NCBI RefSeq assembly: GCF_003024515.2
Contig: NZ_PYIX02000012.1
Location: 1 to 64,000, forward strand
DNA: 64,000 nucleotides
Reading direction: 5' to 3'
Source of the DNA: Acinetobacter sichuanensis
Lineage (GTDB): Bacteria > Pseudomonadota > Gammaproteobacteria > Pseudomonadales > Moraxellaceae
The position numbers and the translations under genes were made by a program. The notes below the pieces were generated by a model, which searched no databases, had not been told where the DNA came from, and saw nothing but the letters and a program-made list of their open reading frames with translations. This document shows positions 44,651-54,300 of this stretch, piece after piece. Position 1 is the first letter of the stretch. Each line of letters starts with the position of its first letter.

Positions 44651-46573
44651 TTATAAATAAAGAATGACACGAATTAAAGTCGAGGTTGGTATGGACTGGA
44701 TTTCAAAATGACCTCTTAAACGTTGCACACGAACTTGCATACTTTGCAAACCAACATGAAAGCCTTGTTGTACAAGAAGTGGGTCAAAACCTTGTCCATT
44801 ATCATGTATTTCTAAAATAAGTTGTTGTTGATGTTGTTGTAATTTAACTTCAACACGGTTTGCATGGCTGTGTTTGACAATATTCGTTAAAGCTTCTTCA
44901 GCAACACGTAAGAGGGTTAAGCATTGTAAGGGAGTGGGTGTAATCACCCATGTCGGTGCGACAGTCCATGTGGACTGAATATCCATTTCTTCAAAAATTT
45001 GTACAAAACGATGCCGAATAGAAGCCACCCATAAAATAGGATTTTCGGGGGTTTTGGTGTCCAAACTGGCACTGGTATCAATCACTTGACGCAAATCATT
45101 GCGTAGTAATTTTAAAATAGACAGCATTTGTTGTTTTTCAATATGTTCATGATGGTCAACTAAAATAATGGAGCGAACTATTGATCCTCCAATACCATCA
45201 TGTAAATCTTGTGCCAAATGGATTCTTTCTTGTAATTTAACATTGTCCAAGGCGAGGGCATGTTGCTGGTTCAGCAAAGTTGATAATTCAGACTGTGCAT
45301 TTCGCACTGTATCTTCTAGCGTTTTGTTAAAATTCTCAATTCGTTTGGCATTGTTTGATAAACGTAAAGCCAATACAAAACCAATAAATAAACTGGTAAT
45401 CGGTGCTGTGTATGGAGAGAGAACACTGCCTTCAAGTGTCATCATGTAATAAGCATCATTAAAGGCGATAGGAAGAAATGAAATTTGTACAAATGCTAAA
45501 AAATAACCTTCAGGAACTTTTGAACGATAGGCAATATAAGGATATGTTATACATTTTAAGACAAAAATCAGCACTGCAAGTACAAAAATTACTTGATGAA
45601 TCACAGGTTGAAAATGTTCAGGTGTAAACAAAATCGTCATGCTGCTGATTGCAACAAAAGCCCATAATGCTCTTTCGACGACTATAAATTTTTGCTTGGC
45701 AAATCGCCAAATCGCAATACAACTAAAAGTCACATAAAAACAGAAAACAATGAGATGAAGTTGATCAACTTGTAAATTATTTAAATGAAAAATCGGTTTA
45801 GGATACATCGCGATGATTAAATACATCGTCCAAAAACAACCTAAAATAGAAAACCAAATAAACGATTTATTACGACGATCAAATAACCAAACCAATATAC
45901 ATAACAGAGCAATAACTAAATTAATCATAATGTTGAGAATAGTGAGTGTACGTTTCTCAGTCAGATGATGTTGATAAATTGGCTGCATTTTTTGTGGCGA
46001 GCCAATATATAAGCGTCCTAAACCTGCTTTTTGTGTGGGGACGCCAATGACATGAATAATCAGTTGATTTTTCCCAGATTTTAAACTCGCAGCAGGCAAT
46101 AACCATTGTTGTGGTAAGTGCCAATTTCGTGATACAGGATCTGTTAAATATTGATCTTGATAAATCAGTTCATCATTTAAAAAGATTTGTGCAGCCATGT
46201 TGATATTTTCAATGACAAGCTGTTGTGCAGTATGGGTATTGGTTGGGCAAAGATATGTCCAGTCGATGCTATACCATGCACTTTTTTGATTGTTTTTCCA
46301 TTCTTTAGACCAATAGTCGGGTAGTTTTTCAACACTACGCCAACCTGATTGGGGGAAAGATTCTCCAGTTTGCCCTGAACCTTGAGCAACACTTATTTTC
46401 TCGATTTTAGCGGTACAAATATCTTGAATTGTAGGAGAAATAGGGACAGCATTTGTTTTAGAAATAAAGAAAAAAATGAAAAACAAGAATATGAAGCAGT
46501 GACAAACCCATATCTTTTTCAATGAGCGATTTGTTTGCACCTGAAGAACATACTGTTGAAGCATATAAGCCAT
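44651..46573 (-). CDS. Membrane sensor histidine kinase, paralogue 1
   Basis: 640 aa. An N-terminal hydrophobic segment (about 20-40) leads to a periplasmic jelly-roll-like domain (about 50-200, with NMAAQIFLNDELIYQD), then about seven membrane spans (about 207-400), a coiled coil, a HisKA_3-type dimerisation box with LHDGIGG (H458) and an HATPase domain with AEEALTNIVKHS and DNGQGFDP. This is the 7TMR-DISM plus NarL-type kinase layout. It follows paralogue 2 by 28 bases on the same strand. With the NarL-type regulator upstream it forms one operon. The signal is unknown; the sugar-binding-like fold suggests a carbohydrate or glycan ligand. Confidence 0.85.
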   Translation of the reverse strand: MAYMLQQYVLQVQTNRSLKKIWVCHCFIFLFFIFFFISKTNAVPISPTIQDICTAKIEKISVAQGSGQTGESFPQSGWRSVEKLPDYWSKEWKNNQKSAWYSIDWTYLCPTNTHTAQQLVIENINMAAQIFLNDELIYQDQYLTDPVSRNWHLPQQWLLPAASLKSGKNQLIIHVIGVPTQKAGLGRLYIGSPQKMQPIYQHHLTEKRTLTILNIMINLVIALLCILVWLFDRRNKSFIWFSILGCFWTMYLIIAMYPKPIFHLNNLQVDQLHLIVFCFYVTFSCIAIWRFAKQKFIVVERALWAFVAISSMTILFTPEHFQPVIHQVIFVLAVLIFVLKCITYPYIAYRSKVPEGYFLAFVQISFLPIAFNDAYYMMTLEGSVLSPYTAPITSLFIGFVLALRLSNNAKRIENFNKTLEDTVRNAQSELSTLLNQQHALALDNVKLQERIHLAQDLHDGIGGSIVRSIILVDHHEHIEKQQMLSILKLLRNDLRQVIDTSASLDTKTPENPILWVASIRHRFVQIFEEMDIQSTWTVAPTWVITPTPLQCLTLLRVAEEALTNIVKHSHANRVEVKLQQHQQQLILEIHDNGQGFDPLLVQQGFHVGLQSMQVRVQRLRGHFEIQSIPTSTLIRVILYL

Positions 46574-46601
46574 AACTCTTGATTTATTTAATCTTTGATC
46601 T

Positions 46602-48506
46602 CTATGAAAGTGAATGAGATGAAAGATCTTTTAAAATGTGTAAAGTTGCCCGAATGGTCGTTTCACCTTGAGTAGAATGCATTTCAAACTCACCCCCTAA
46701 ACGTTTAATCCGAACTTGCATGCTTTGTAAGCCAACATGAAAGCCTTGTTGTACACTCAGCGGGTCAAAACCGCATCCATTGTCTTGAATTTCTAAAATT
46801 AAAATATGATTTTCTATTTCAATTAAAGACACTTGAACTAGACTCGCTTGACTATGTTTGACAATGTTGTTTAGTGCTTCCTCAGCAACCCGTGCGAGCG
46901 TTAAACACTGTAAAGGGGCTGGTGTAGTCACCCATGTCGGTGGAATTTGCCAAATAGATTCAATATCCATTTCTTCAAAAATTTGTACAAAACGATGCCG
47001 AATAGGGGCTGCCCATAAAATCGGTGTGTCAGGGATTTTTGCGCCTACACTAGAACCCATATCAATGACTTGACGTAAGTCATTGCGTAATAGTTTTAAC
47101 ATGGACATCATTTGAGCTTTATCAACATGCTCATTTAGATCAAGTAAAATCATAGAACGAGAAATAGAGCCACCCAGTCCATCATGTAATTCATGTGATA
47201 AGTTTAGTCGCTCTTGTAAACGAATATTATTGATTTCTAATTGATATTTTTTATTTAAGGAATGTTCTAAATCAACGGTTACTTTTTCAACTGTATGGCT
47301 TAAGTTTTGATTAAATAATTCGACTTGGTTAATATTTTGTGCAATACGCCAAGCCAAAATACAAGAAATGGCTAAACTGGTAAATGGTGCAGCAAAAGGT
47401 GTCCAAAAAAAAGCGTTAATATCAACATGTCGAATTGTTAAATCATGAATCGCAATAATAATAAAAATTAAAAAAATAGCAGCTAAAAATAAAACTTCTG
47501 CATTTCGATTTTTAAAAGCGAGCCATTGAAAAAATAAACAATTACTTAAAAAAACAGTACAACTATAGAGAAAACAAAATAGGCTAACCTCTCTTAAATA
47601 GGTAACAGGTGTAATAAAAAGAATTACACTGAAAATGATGGTTAATCCTAAAAGAAAATATTCAGTTTTTTTAAAATTTTTGTGTGCAAAACGCCATGAA
47701 AATAAGCATAAACAATAAACATAACCCAGCAATAAAATAAGATTCAAACGTGCTGTCATTAATGTATCTGTTAAAGGGATTGGCTTCGTCATTAAAATAT
47801 TACTAATGAATCCAATCCAAAAAAATGAGGTTAATGCAAACCAGCCAAAAGCAGATTCTTTACGGCGAAATAACCAAATAAATAACCCCATTAAACCTAA
47901 AACTAAAGTAATAATTAGGTTAATCACATAGGTGCTGCGTCGTTCTAAAACCAATCGTTTATATAATTGAGTAATATCATCTACAGAACTAAATTCAATG
48001 TTATTGATTCCAGAAGCTTGAGTATGGACGCCCACAACTTTCACTAAAATTTCATTGCGGTCTGTATGAATGGTCGATGCGAGTAGTGTCCACATACGTG
48101 GCATATTCCAACTACGAGATAATGGCTCTACTAAAGATTCATCTTGCCAAAGTAATTCGCCATTATGATAAACAGCACCTGCCATATTAATACGGTCGAT
48201 GAGGAATGCAGCAGGTTGTTGTTGATCAAGTTTAGATGCACACTGTCTTTGCCAAATAATTTTATACCATGCCGTGCCTGAATAATTTCTCCAGTCCATA
48301 TCCCAATTATGCGGCAGTACTACAGTTTTCCATCCTGTCTGCGGCACAGGATCATTATAATGAGATACTTGGGCAACTTGAGTGCTTAAAATTTTAAAAT
48401 GACAATGAGCATTGCTTGCGTTATTTAAAGGTGTAGACGCATGGCTAGACATGATCCAGAGACTAGAAAAGATCAGGAACAGCCATGAGAAAACACCTGA
48501 GTTCAA
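46602..48506 (-). CDS. Membrane sensor histidine kinase, paralogue 2
   Basis: 634 aa from TTG at 48506, overlapping the regulator stop (TTGA) with GGGGAT as ribosome-binding site. The architecture is the same as paralogue 1: signal or anchor segment, periplasmic jelly-roll domain (NMAGAVYHNGELLWQDES), seven membrane spans, coiled coil, HisKA_3 box LHDGLGG (H441) and HATPase domain (AEEALNNIVKHS, DNGCGFDP). The kinase halves are nearly superimposable on paralogue 1, while the periplasmic halves have diverged. This fits duplication followed by change of ligand. Confidence 0.85.
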   Translation of the reverse strand: MNSGVFSWLFLIFSSLWIMSSHASTPLNNASNAHCHFKILSTQVAQVSHYNDPVPQTGWKTVVLPHNWDMDWRNYSGTAWYKIIWQRQCASKLDQQQPAAFLIDRINMAGAVYHNGELLWQDESLVEPLSRSWNMPRMWTLLASTIHTDRNEILVKVVGVHTQASGINNIEFSSVDDITQLYKRLVLERRSTYVINLIITLVLGLMGLFIWLFRRKESAFGWFALTSFFWIGFISNILMTKPIPLTDTLMTARLNLILLLGYVYCLCLFSWRFAHKNFKKTEYFLLGLTIIFSVILFITPVTYLREVSLFCFLYSCTVFLSNCLFFQWLAFKNRNAEVLFLAAIFLIFIIIAIHDLTIRHVDINAFFWTPFAAPFTSLAISCILAWRIAQNINQVELFNQNLSHTVEKVTVDLEHSLNKKYQLEINNIRLQERLNLSHELHDGLGGSISRSMILLDLNEHVDKAQMMSMLKLLRNDLRQVIDMGSSVGAKIPDTPILWAAPIRHRFVQIFEEMDIESIWQIPPTWVTTPAPLQCLTLARVAEEALNNIVKHSQASLVQVSLIEIENHILILEIQDNGCGFDPLSVQQGFHVGLQSMQVRIKRLGGEFEMHSTQGETTIRATLHILKDLSSHSLS

Positions 48507-49189
48507 TCTAAGATCCCCATATGACGTGCTGCATCTACAGCCATAATTCGTGTTGAAACAGCAAGTTTTCTATAAATATGTTTAATATGTGACTCAATGG
48601 TATAGCGTGAAAGTGATAATAAATCAGCGATTTCTTTATTGCTTAGACCTTGAGAAACTAAAATTAAAATTTCTTGTTCACGTTTTGATAATACTTCAGT
48701 TTTTTCTTTATTGCTTGGATGATTAGACTGTGTTGCTAAGGTATCAATTTGCAATTTTTTTAAAATTTTTTGGGCAATAAATGGGTCAATTGGGGCACCG
48801 CCACGTAACACACTACGAATAGATAACATGACTTCTAAATTATCCCGTTCTTTGAGGACATAACCTGTTGCCCCTGCACTAATGGCATTTAAAATGACAT
48901 CTTCAGTACTCCATGCAGAAACCACCAAAACCAAAATACTCGGATCATATTTTTTTAGGGTTTTAATAAAGTCGATTCCATTTCCATCAGGCAAACCTAA
49001 ATCTACCAATGCAAAAGAAGCAGAATGCTTTTCTAAAAGTGAATTGGCTTGTGCTAAGTCTGTAGCAAATAATAAATTTTCTTTATGGTATCCCATATCT
49101 AGTAGGATTTCTTTCAAACGAATTTGTATGAGTGGTTCATCCTCCACAATAATTACAGGAACAGGTAAACTTAACTCATTATTAACCAT
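48503..49189 (-). CDS. NarL/LuxR-type response regulator
   Basis: 228 aa. Receiver domain with acidic pair ED at 16-17, phospho-acceptor D63 (LVDLGLPDGNG) and switch segment VVSAWS, followed by K113-like KERDN. The C-terminal LuxR HTH is LSKREQEILILVSQGLSNKEIADLLSLSRYTIESHIKHIYRKL. It is the first gene of the three-gene unit and the natural partner of both kinases. The stop overlaps the next start by two bases, so production is coupled. Target genes are unknown; the secreted nuclease beyond paralogue 1 is on the other strand. Confidence 0.9.
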   Translation of the reverse strand: MVNNELSLPVPVIIVEDEPLIQIRLKEILLDMGYHKENLLFATDLAQANSLLEKHSASFALVDLGLPDGNGIDFIKTLKKYDPSILVLVVSAWSTEDVILNAISAGATGYVLKERDNLEVMLSIRSVLRGGAPIDPFIAQKILKKLQIDTLATQSNHPSNKEKTEVLSKREQEILILVSQGLSNKEIADLLSLSRYTIESHIKHIYRKLAVSTRIMAVDAARHMGILD

Positions 49190-49360
49190 AAAATTTCTCT
49201 AATAATTTGTTTTATATAATGTGCCTGTATTCTAGGCTTATAGATATCCCTGATATTAGGTATTTTTCTAAGTTTTTTATGTATTTTTGTATGAAATGCT
49301 TAAAATAAAAGCAGTTGAAAAATACATTTGATCACTTTTGGTGCAAATTTTTTTTTGAAT

Positions 49361-49387
49361 AAAAAAAGAGCCTAGGATTAGACTCTA
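49361..49387 (-). terminator. Probable terminator of coq7
   Basis: Imperfect AGAGTCTAATCCTAGGCTCT stem (minus strand), followed by seven T. Weak stem but correct position, just after the coq7 stop. Confidence 0.5.
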
Positions 49388-49412
49388 TTTATAAGAAAAT
49401 AAATCTTAAAAA

Positions 49413-50048
49413 TTAAATGAAGTAACTGGTTTTAGTCATTAACTTTGAAATAGCCGTCATCGTAATTTTGACAGGGATCGGGAGGTTGACACCACCTGCA
49501 TCTAAAGCAGTATCACGATGATGCAGTTCATCTTCATTCATTTGCACCAAAATTTTACGCGAGCGTTCATCTTGAGGTGGCAATTGGCTGATATGATGTT
49601 GTAAATGCAAACTCACTTGACGTTCAGTTTCAGCGACAAATCCTAAGCTATATTTGTCGCCTGCGATTCCTGCTAATGCACCCATACCAAAAGATAAACC
49701 ATACCAAACAGGGTTCAGCAAACTTGTATGACTATCTAACTCTTTTAAACGGTCTTCACACCAAGCTAAATGGTCTTGTTCTTCAAGTGCCGCAGTTTGC
49801 ATTTCACGACGTACATTAGGAAGTTTTGCAGTCAATGCTTGCCCATGATAGAGCGCTTGAGCACACACTTCACCGCTATGATTAACACGCATTAAACCCG
49901 CAACATGACGCGCTTCGCTCACTGCCAATTTAGTTTCGGTATTGACTGAAGGATTCTCACGTTGTGCAGAGGTTGTTCCTGGCACTAAGCTTCTTAGGGC
50001 TTGATCAAAAGAATGAATAAATTTGTCGATACCCGTGTAATGACGCAT
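49413..50048 (-). CDS. coq7: Ubiquinone biosynthesis hydroxylase Coq7
   Basis: 211 aa from the ATG at 50048, with GGAGG seven to eight bases upstream inside the end of the MFS gene. Di-iron ligands appear in RVNHSGEVCAQALY, LEEQDHLAWCEDRL, ETERQVSLHLQHH and MNEDELHHRDTA, the Coq7 pattern. It hydroxylates demethoxyubiquinone in ubiquinone synthesis. Acinetobacter and Pseudomonas use this enzyme instead of UbiF. The reading frame starts one base after the MFS stop, so translation is probably coupled. Confidence 0.94.
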   Translation of the reverse strand: MRHYTGIDKFIHSFDQALRSLVPGTTSAQRENPSVNTETKLAVSEARHVAGLMRVNHSGEVCAQALYHGQALTAKLPNVRREMQTAALEEQDHLAWCEDRLKELDSHTSLLNPVWYGLSFGMGALAGIAGDKYSLGFVAETERQVSLHLQHHISQLPPQDERSRKILVQMNEDELHHRDTALDAGGVNLPIPVKITMTAISKLMTKTSYFI

Positions 50049-50049
50049 G

Positions 50050-51369
50050 TCAATCCTCCAAAGTAATTTGGGTTGTTGCAAGTAATGGTTTTAAGCGTAT
50101 GAGTAACCAAATACAAAATAAGCCACTTAAAATCGCAGTGATACTGAAGAGTATTTTAATATCAAGCTTGAGTACACTTAAAATAATTATAGAGAATATT
50201 GCAGATGAAACCATGAAAATTGCATTAAAAATATTATTGGCTGCAACAACACGTGCACGATGGGATTTAGGTGCATATGCTTGCATCATGGCATATAAAG
50301 GCACAATATAAAAACCACCACAAACCCCCAATAATGTCACAGCACACATCACATGATAATATGCCCAACCTGCTTGGAAGACTTGGGAAATTCCCATTAA
50401 ATCACCTGTATGTGTTGGAATAAAAGCTAAACTTGCTGCAAAATAAAATGCAAATAGAGTCAAACCGATTGCACCAATAGGCACCATTTTAATATTCACT
50501 TCACTGCCACCAAACTTACGGCACAACAATGAACCAACACCAATACCAACAGAAAAAAAAGTTAATAATAAGCTAGAAACATTTTCATTGGCATGTAAGT
50601 TCTGCAAAGTCACTTGTGGAATCTGAGTTAAATAGGTAGCACCATAAAACCAATACCAAGAATTTCCTAATAAAACTAAAAAAATTAAAGGTAAGCTTTT
50701 TGCATATTGAATGGTTTGAAAACTGGTGCGAAAAAAATTCCAATCAATTTTTAAGTCATTATTTAGAGTAGGTTGTTTTAATATAAAACGACTGGCAATA
50801 AAACCAAGTACAGCAATAATAATGACAGTTAAACTAATCCAAAGTAAATTGCCTGCCGAAACTGAGATAACAGCACCACCAATAATCGTTCCTAATAAAA
50901 TAGCAATTGAGGTACCTGATTGAAATAAAGCATTTCCTGACATTAATTCATTGGGTTTTAAAATTTCAGGCAAAATAGCGTATTTAATGGGACCAAAAAA
51001 TGTACTATGAGTACCCATTAAAAAGAGGGCAAATAATAAAACCCATAAATTGCCCATTAAAAAACCTGCGGTTGCCAGCAGCATAATGAAAATTTCAAGA
51101 ATTTTAATCGCACGAACTAAAAAGGAACGCTCATATTTATCGGCAATTTGTCCTGCTGTCGCAGAAAAAATAAAATACGGTAAAATAAATAACAATGCCG
51201 CAAGATTATTTAAAGTGCTGATGGAGGTGCCATTTAAATGAATCCAACCATAGGTAATGACAAGTAATAATGAGCCTTTGAAAACATTATCATTTAATGC
51301 ACCAAAAAACTGGGTGAGGAACATGGGCAAAAAACGTCGAGTTCCTAAGATATGTTCATTTTTTTCCAT
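50050..51369 (-). CDS. MFS transporter, LplT/Aas-like
   Basis: 439 aa with 12 membrane spans. The start FLPMFLTQFFGALNDNVFKGSLLLV and the segment FGPIKYAILPEILKPNELMSGNALFQSGTSIAILLGTIIGG are characteristic of the lysophospholipid transporter (LplT) branch and of the MFS part of fused Aas proteins. It probably flips or imports lysophospholipid for re-acylation. The acyltransferase and synthetase parts are not adjacent. Operon with coq7 (one-base gap). Confidence 0.82.
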   Translation of the reverse strand: MEKNEHILGTRRFLPMFLTQFFGALNDNVFKGSLLLVITYGWIHLNGTSISTLNNLAALLFILPYFIFSATAGQIADKYERSFLVRAIKILEIFIMLLATAGFLMGNLWVLLFALFLMGTHSTFFGPIKYAILPEILKPNELMSGNALFQSGTSIAILLGTIIGGAVISVSAGNLLWISLTVIIIAVLGFIASRFILKQPTLNNDLKIDWNFFRTSFQTIQYAKSLPLIFLVLLGNSWYWFYGATYLTQIPQVTLQNLHANENVSSLLLTFFSVGIGVGSLLCRKFGGSEVNIKMVPIGAIGLTLFAFYFAASLAFIPTHTGDLMGISQVFQAGWAYYHVMCAVTLLGVCGGFYIVPLYAMMQAYAPKSHRARVVAANNIFNAIFMVSSAIFSIIILSVLKLDIKILFSITAILSGLFCIWLLIRLKPLLATTQITLED

Positions 51370-51550
51370 TCAGTAAGCCATTCATTTAAGTTATATTAAG
51401 AAATGTGAGCATTTGGTAACTATATCGCAAAATCATGTATGATATTTTTAACGTCCAAGATAATGTGAAAAGCCAAGTGTTTTCAGTTGGTTTTGGGAAC
51501 TTTCATTACTCTTATTTTCCATTTATATATTATGGTGTTTAGAGCTTGCT

Positions 51551-54277
51551 ATGCTAGCAAAAATCAAATTTAAAAAATCTATGCTTGCACATTGTATGTA
51601 TGGCATTTTTAACACAAATGATCTAAATAAACTGTTGTGTGCGAGTATTTTTTTGAGTGTTTGTGCGGCACAAAGTTCCTATGCCTTAGAGACCGAAAAT
51701 GTGGAGTCGCGCTCACAAACATTGGCTGGAAATACGCAAAAACAGCTTGAAAATGCAGCCGAACAGCAAGGTCTAGGCAAAGAAAAAATTGACCAAATTG
51801 ATGAACGAATCAAGGAAATCAATCAAGATAAAGTCGCTGTAGATAGTGTAGAAATGCTGCAACAGCAAGAGCAGAATCCTGCAACTTTAAACGACTTTAA
51901 GCCGATCGAATTTGAACAATTAGAAGAACTACCTGAAAATAATGTTGATAGTGCTTTAGTGAATGAAATTTTTAAGGTTGCGGAAGAAGCCAAAGTTGAA
52001 GCACAAAACTTTCGAAATGGTGTGGCTCAAGCACCTGAAATTACGGTAAATGATGCAACACAACAAGAAATTTCTGAAATTACCACAGCACCTACAGATG
52101 TGAAGGACGTCAATGAGCTAATTCGCTCTATTCGTGCAGATAATAAAATTGTGGTTGAAGCCAACGAGTATGGTCGGACTTTGTCTGACATGAGCGTTGA
52201 AGATCAAGAGCCGAAAAAAGAAGCCAATATTTTTAAGCGTATTCTTTATAGTATTCGTCCAGCAAAATTTGATACTGCAAAAGTAGAGCGTATCAGTGCG
52301 GAGGTTGAAGGTGCGCCAACGATATTAGCCAATAATATCAAAGCAAAACTTTCGAGTTTTACAACGGAAGCATTTTCTGATTTTAATGCGGCAGTTCCTC
52401 AGCTTAGAACATTATCAAATCAAGCAGCACAAGCTGTTGGTTATTATAATGCGAAGTTTAAATTTCAAGAAATGAGTGAAAATAAAGTTAAAGTTATTGT
52501 AGAAGCCAATGATCCTGTTTTAATCGAAGAACAAAATATAGAATTCTCTGGTGCAGGGAAAAATTTAGCCCAATTACAAGTCATTCGAGTTTTACCTGAA
52601 CAAGATGTTGGCGATATTTTAAATCATGGTGCTTATGAAGCGACAAAAACACGTATTGTTGATGCTGCAACGAATAATGGTTTCTTTGACAGCTATTGGC
52701 GATTACACGATGTAAAAGTTAAACAACCACAGAATAAAGCAGATATTAACTTACGTTATGAAACGGGAGAGCGATATAAACTCGGCGAAGTTGAGTTTAG
52801 AATGAGTGACCCAACGAAACCTCTCCCGATTGATTTGAAAGTGTTGCAGTCGATGGCGCCATGGAAAGCGGGCGCCGATTATACCGCTTGGCGTGTAAAC
52901 TCATTAGCAAATAACCTAACCAATTCACGTTATTTTAATTACACTTTGGTTGATGCTGTTAAACCAGATCCTATTGAAAAACCTTTAGAGTTACCTCCTG
53001 ATTTACAAGCTTTAGTCGACCAAGAAAAAATTTCAGAGGCAGCATTTGCCGACCAAACTGAGAGTAAAAAAATACACCATTCAGCGACAGAAGTGACGCA
53101 AAATGTTGTGGATGAAAATCAGTTCGCAGGGGCAAATAGTGCTGAGATGAACCCTAATGCACGTATGATGCAAGAGCAACAAGAAGTAAAACAATCGGAA
53201 ACTGAGCTATTACAAGAAAAGGCACGTGAGGAAAAAATCATTCCTGTTATTGTGACTCTAAATGCGGATCGTTTGAATAGTTTAGAAGCTGGTATTGGTT
53301 ATGGAACAGATACAGGGGTACGTTTACGTGGGCAGTATCGCCGTGCCATTGTTAATCATTTAGGTCATTCTTTTGATGCCAATATGGAGCTATCTCAGAT
53401 ACGCCAATCATTTGATGGTCGTTATAATATTCCTTATAAACATCCACTCAATGATTATATTAGTTTAGTGGGTGGATATGAGCGTGAAGAGCGAGACAGT
53501 ATTGGTAATGACATGAGTCTTGTAATTGAGTCTGCTGTTGCAGGGGCAGACCGTATTATTAAAGGCTCACGTAAAGACTGGCAGCATGTATTTGGTGTGC
53601 GTTATCGTTTAGATCGTGTGACTCAATCGGGTTTAGTTGATCTTGAAAATATTCCAGATGCCTTTTTGATTCCTGGTGCAAACCAAGAGCAAGAATCTTT
53701 ATTATTAGGTTATGAAACTTCAAAAACCACCAGTGATAATCGTTTAAACCCAACACAAGGTTTTAAACAATCTTATAAAGTCCAAGTGGGTAGTAGTAGT
53801 TTATTAACAGATACAGACATGGCAATTGTCAATGCGACATGGAAAGGCTTGTATTCATTAGGTGAAAATAACGATCATCAATTTGTTGCAGGTTTAGAAA
53901 CGGGTTATATTTTTGCTAAAGATTTTGCCAAAGTACCTTATAACTTACGCTTCTTTGCAGGTGGTGATCAAAGTTTGCGTGGCTTTGATTATAAAAGCTT
54001 ATCTCCAGAAGAATATGGCTATAAAGTAGGTGGTCAGGCACTGGCAATAGGCTCTTTAGAGTATAATTATCAGTTTAAAGAGGGTTGGCGTGCTGCGGTT
54101 TTTAGTGATGTTGGTAATGCTTTTAATGATAAATTTTCGAATGATCCTGAATATAGTGTTGGGGTTGGTATTCGTTGGAAATCACCGATTGGTCCAATAC
54201 GTCTAGATGTTGCTTCTGGGATTTCTGATCCAGATAAGCCTATACGCTTACATTTCTTTATTGGTTCACAACTTTAA
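51551..54277 (+). CDS. tamA: Translocation and assembly module outer-membrane protein TamA
   Basis: 908 aa, against 577 in E. coli. N-terminal signal sequence with a long basic lead (cut near YA at about 45), then an acidic Gln/Glu-rich region (about 46-230) that I cannot assign. POTRA domains follow (about 240-480), with an unusual Glu/Gln-rich insert near 485-565, and then an Omp85-type barrel whose L6 loop motif appears as GGDQSLRGFDYKSL. The barrel ends in the expected hydrophobic C-terminal strand. It works with TamB, which follows by 23 bases, in outer-membrane protein or phospholipid handling. Confidence 0.9.
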   Translation: MLAKIKFKKSMLAHCMYGIFNTNDLNKLLCASIFLSVCAAQSSYALETENVESRSQTLAGNTQKQLENAAEQQGLGKEKIDQIDERIKEINQDKVAVDSVEMLQQQEQNPATLNDFKPIEFEQLEELPENNVDSALVNEIFKVAEEAKVEAQNFRNGVAQAPEITVNDATQQEISEITTAPTDVKDVNELIRSIRADNKIVVEANEYGRTLSDMSVEDQEPKKEANIFKRILYSIRPAKFDTAKVERISAEVEGAPTILANNIKAKLSSFTTEAFSDFNAAVPQLRTLSNQAAQAVGYYNAKFKFQEMSENKVKVIVEANDPVLIEEQNIEFSGAGKNLAQLQVIRVLPEQDVGDILNHGAYEATKTRIVDAATNNGFFDSYWRLHDVKVKQPQNKADINLRYETGERYKLGEVEFRMSDPTKPLPIDLKVLQSMAPWKAGADYTAWRVNSLANNLTNSRYFNYTLVDAVKPDPIEKPLELPPDLQALVDQEKISEAAFADQTESKKIHHSATEVTQNVVDENQFAGANSAEMNPNARMMQEQQEVKQSETELLQEKAREEKIIPVIVTLNADRLNSLEAGIGYGTDTGVRLRGQYRRAIVNHLGHSFDANMELSQIRQSFDGRYNIPYKHPLNDYISLVGGYEREERDSIGNDMSLVIESAVAGADRIIKGSRKDWQHVFGVRYRLDRVTQSGLVDLENIPDAFLIPGANQEQESLLLGYETSKTTSDNRLNPTQGFKQSYKVQVGSSSLLTDTDMAIVNATWKGLYSLGENNDHQFVAGLETGYIFAKDFAKVPYNLRFFAGGDQSLRGFDYKSLSPEEYGYKVGGQALAIGSLEYNYQFKEGWRAAVFSDVGNAFNDKFSNDPEYSVGVGIRWKSPIGPIRLDVASGISDPDKPIRLHFFIGSQL

Positions 54278-54300
54278 TGACATAATAATTTAAATTTGGG

